Both the position numbers and the translations under genes were made by a program. From the NCBI GenBank assembly GCA_903860085.1, contig CAIOPD010000066.1, positions 1 to 7,154 of the forward strand: a stretch of DNA of 7,154 bases. Direction: 5' to 3'. The notes below the pieces were generated by a model. It searched no databases. It saw only the letters and a list, made by a program, of their open reading frames with translations, and was not told where the DNA came from. Each line of letters starts with the position of its first letter. Positions within the stretch are counted from its first letter, which is position 1. Shown one piece after another: positions 4,825 to 7,154 of the stretch. The DNA is from an uncultured Pseudomonadota bacterium (GTDB taxonomy: Bacteria; Pseudomonadota; Gammaproteobacteria; Burkholderiales; Methylophilaceae).

Positions 4825-7154
4825 TTATTGATAGGTTTCAGACATAAGGCCGGTGTTCACATAACCCGGCACGCTACGTTTGATAATGCCCAGTGGATTT
4901 GCGCCAATAGAAGCTAATCCACCAAGTTCAAGCTGGAAAAATAGCGCATAGTTGGCATTGCCAGATGTGGCTGTTGGTATGGTGGCAATGGTACTAATGC
5001 GCTGAATAACAGATCTTGCAATCCAGCAACCAGCATTATATTCTACCCCAGCTAAGGATTCGATCATTTGTTTAGTTTGTATTGAGTAATTGATACGACC
5101 TACGGCAAACCAGCCTGGTTTTAGCGGCCATTGACCGGAGACATTAAACTGATCAACGTTGGCTGCCGCAATTGCGGCGGCAACTGTTACAGGGCTAGTA
5201 CCTGGTGCAAAATAAATTGTACTTAATGCATCGTTACGATGACTGTAACTTAGATTTAGCACCTTTCCAGGCTCAGGACTATAACGACTAGTAATGGTTT
5301 GATTAGGGGTTACACCAGCTAGAGTGTTATATCTTAAAAAAGCATCTACTTTCCAATTGGTTTTTAAATTGGCGCTCAGCCCAGCAATAATGTCTGAGCT
5401 ATTACTTTGTCTAAAAGCTGCGGGATTTGAGTAATCAAGTGCTACTTTTTGATTGGAAAAATAATAACGTTGGCCGATTGAGGCTGATAGCCTTTGCATA
5501 CCCGTGTCTGATTCAATAAAGCGAGTAGTTAGTCCTGCACTGATTTGATTAGCATTATTAATACGGTCATTACCAGAGAACTGGTTTTCTGCGAATAACG
5601 AGCTAAAGTTTAAATCAATTACACCAGAGTCAAACACAGGTATTTTGGACTGATCTGTATTTGGTATATATACGTAGAATAACCTTGGTTCCAAAGTTTG
5701 TTCGTAGGCTCGGTTCGCTATTTTAAAATCACGGTCAAAGTACAAGCCACTATCTACGCTCAATATAGGTAGTGCCCGCTGTTGCGGCCCTAAGTTGTTT
5801 GGATCGTTGTTAAGAGAGTAGCTAGTCATGTGCACACCGATTTTGGGTGTAATGTAGCCATAAGGACGGGTAAAGGACTCAGTGATGCTAGGGTATGCTG
5901 TGAGTCGCGTGCCTGTAGTTAGCAGTGAGGCATTAATATTACTGCTATTTGTATCAAAGGCCACCAGTTGCGTATATAAGTTCGCTTTGATGTCACCATA
6001 ATACTTAGAACCACTTAGCGTCAGTTGAGGTAAGCGTTCGTATGGATAGGATACGCCGTCTAGGGTTTGGAATTTTTGTGCAAGAGCGTTAAAGCGCCAA
6101 GTTTCATCTGCGTAATCAACATTAAACTGCTGTGGCAACAGCACACGGCTGGTGGTGGTAATACGTGTAGATAATTCAGAGAAGTAGAGGTTGTCTGATG
6201 TTTTTTCAACGGCATAGCCTGCGGACCAGCCATTGCCCAAAATTTGCTTATGTTTTAGGTTCATGTAGTAGCGATTATTGCCAGTTTGATTGTCGCTGGG
6301 TAGATATTCAAGATTATCAATACCTGAATATTGTTCTTCCAAGTATCTGAACTGACCTTGCAACTGAACACCGCGTTTACTTAATTCGCGCATGGTGATG
6401 GTCGCATCTCTGTTGGGGGAGATATTCCAGTAGTAGGGTATTGAAAATTCGAAGCCGCTAAGGGATGTGCTGCCGTAGCTTGGAGCCAGAAAGCCACTTT
6501 CACGCTGACCGCCGTAAGAGAATCCAATATATGGTGAGTAGAGTATGGGCACACCCTTAAACTCTACATAGGCATTTTTAGCGGTACCTGATTCGCTATA
6601 GCCATTCAAATTTAGTTCTTTGGATTTGATATACCAGTCTTCCACGCCAACTTTGCAGGTGGTATAGGTTGCGTCAAGTAAGCGCTTTTTATCAAGGCCT
6701 TCAAAAAAGAGAATGCTAGCATCGGCACGTGATTGCGCAGGTACTGGTTCGGTGCCAAGCGTTGTGGAGAAAGGCGCTAAACTAGTTGGGTTATCATTAT
6801 CTTGTGCAGTCAGATCGACAGCGGATTGCTGAATGAATTGTGGGGCTTTAGTGGGCGTAACCCCTGGGCTATGTTGCGCTTTCCCTAGCGCTTTGTTAAT
6901 GATGATTGTAGCGTCTCGCATGTCACCTATACTTTCAGATAGTCGCATATTAAGTTCAGGCCCACGTAGATTAGCGTCGCCTAGCTCTATGCGCACATTA
7001 CCTTCTGCATGTAGTTCATCATTTTGCACGTCGTATTCAAGTACGTCGCCAAAGATATCCTGTTTGCCGCGGTGTAGTGATGCATTGCCGATGGCGCGCA
7101 TTTGCCTATCTAAATGCACTTCAAACTTATCACCGTCAATAACGATAGCATCAC
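4825..7154 (-). CDS. lptD: LPS-assembly protein LptD (5' end outside window)
   Basis: LptD (Imp/OstA) is the outer-membrane beta-barrel that, with the lipoprotein LptE as its plug, inserts lipopolysaccharide into the outer leaflet. The reading frame stays open to the window edge, giving 775 complete codons. The GTG at 7119 is not a plausible start, because family-like sequence (DAIVIDGDKFEVHLDRQM) continues through it. The signal peptide and probably some 30-60 residues are missing. The visible part begins in the N-terminal OstA/LptA-like jellyroll (about codons 1-90, including EYDVQNDELHAEGNVRI). A Pro/Gln/Thr-rich linker (6721-6882) follows, then the barrel domain. Barrel hallmarks are LLDATYTTC, SPYIGFSYGGQRESGFLAPSY and IPYYWNISPNRDATIT, and the tail ends with a typical NPLGIIKRSVPGY. 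Only two cysteines are visible, codons at 6655-6657 and 5026-5028. They align with E. coli Cys173 and Cys725; the position of Cys724 is Gly. It heads the surA-pdxA-rsmA block. Confidence 0.97.
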   Translation of the reverse strand, partial: DAIVIDGDKFEVHLDRQMRAIGNASLHRGKQDIFGDVLEYDVQNDELHAEGNVRIELGDANLRGPELNMRLSESIGDMRDATIIINKALGKAQHSPGVTPTKAPQFIQQSAVDLTAQDNDNPTSLAPFSTTLGTEPVPAQSRADASILFFEGLDKKRLLDATYTTCKVGVEDWYIKSKELNLNGYSESGTAKNAYVEFKGVPILYSPYIGFSYGGQRESGFLAPSYGSTSLSGFEFSIPYYWNISPNRDATITMRELSKRGVQLQGQFRYLEEQYSGIDNLEYLPSDNQTGNNRYYMNLKHKQILGNGWSAGYAVEKTSDNLYFSELSTRITTTSRVLLPQQFNVDYADETWRFNALAQKFQTLDGVSYPYERLPQLTLSGSKYYGDIKANLYTQLVAFDTNSSNINASLLTTGTRLTAYPSITESFTRPYGYITPKIGVHMTSYSLNNDPNNLGPQQRALPILSVDSGLYFDRDFKIANRAYEQTLEPRLFYVYIPNTDQSKIPVFDSGVIDLNFSSLFAENQFSGNDRINNANQISAGLTTRFIESDTGMQRLSASIGQRYYFSNQKVALDYSNPAAFRQSNSSDIIAGLSANLKTNWKVDAFLRYNTLAGVTPNQTITSRYSPEPGKVLNLSYSHRNDALSTIYFAPGTSPVTVAAAIAAANVDQFNVSGQWPLKPGWFAVGRINYSIQTKQMIESLAGVEYNAGCWIARSVIQRISTIATIPTATSGNANYALFFQLELGGLASIGANPLGIIKRSVPGYVNTGLMSETYQ
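5162..5181. repeat. 20-base near-perfect palindrome inside lptD
   Basis: The core CCGCAATTGCGG (5166-5177) is a perfect 12-base palindrome. With four flanking bases on each side it extends to 20 bases with a single T-G mismatch pair. It encodes the alanine-rich turn AAAIAAA in the LptD barrel domain. It could fold as an mRNA hairpin, but GC-rich alanine codons alone may explain the symmetry. No second copy was noticed in the window. Confidence 0.5.

Noticed and set aside
5035..5040. TATAAT on the minus strand inside lptD as a promoter for surA
   Set aside because: It simply encodes Tyr-Asn in a conserved part of the barrel, has no -35 element, and lies more than 200 bases from surA.
7117..7119. 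GTG at 7119 as the start of lptD
   Set aside because: The frame remains open upstream to the window edge and encodes jellyroll-like LptD sequence, and no signal peptide follows the GTG.

Overview
This window is a stretch of ordinary bacterial chromosome carrying six conserved genes, all on the minus strand, so transcription runs from high to low coordinates. In reading order they are lptD (5' end outside the window), surA, pdxA, rsmA, adk and leuS (3' end outside the window). I found no RNA genes, mobile elements, CRISPR arrays or integration sites, and no stretch over 300 bases lacks a gene. The largest gap is the 162 bases between leuS and adk.

The organism is a Gram-negative proteobacterium, because LptD and SurA serve outer-membrane assembly. 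The block lptD-surA-pdxA-rsmA is the order known from gamma- and betaproteobacteria. AT-rich third positions, the LptD C-terminal tail and the cysteine-free LeuRS zinc-knuckle region suggest a moderately low-GC betaproteobacterium, possibly of the Methylophilaceae type. That placement is inference from memory of the families, not from a search.

Layout: lptD (4825-7154) ends 18 bases before surA (3502-4806), which uses a TTG start. surA ends 18 bases before pdxA (2482-3483), which ends 4 bases before rsmA (1698-2477). These four genes look like one operon with coupled translation. SurA is the periplasmic chaperone that helps LptD fold, so the first two genes are functionally linked. PdxA (vitamin B6 synthesis) and RsmA (16S rRNA dimethylation) are passengers of the conserved block. 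After rsmA, where Escherichia coli has apaG-apaH, this genome has adk (adenylate kinase) and leuS (leucyl-tRNA synthetase). Each has a good -10 box in the gap before it, so both are probably at least partly transcribed on their own.

I did not find an undescribed system. The points most worth a second look are the reduced cysteine set of LptD, a low-complexity linker in LptD, the TTG start of surA, a nine-A run inside pdxA, the cysteine-free LeuRS zinc region, and a codon-like but startless reading frame between adk and leuS.
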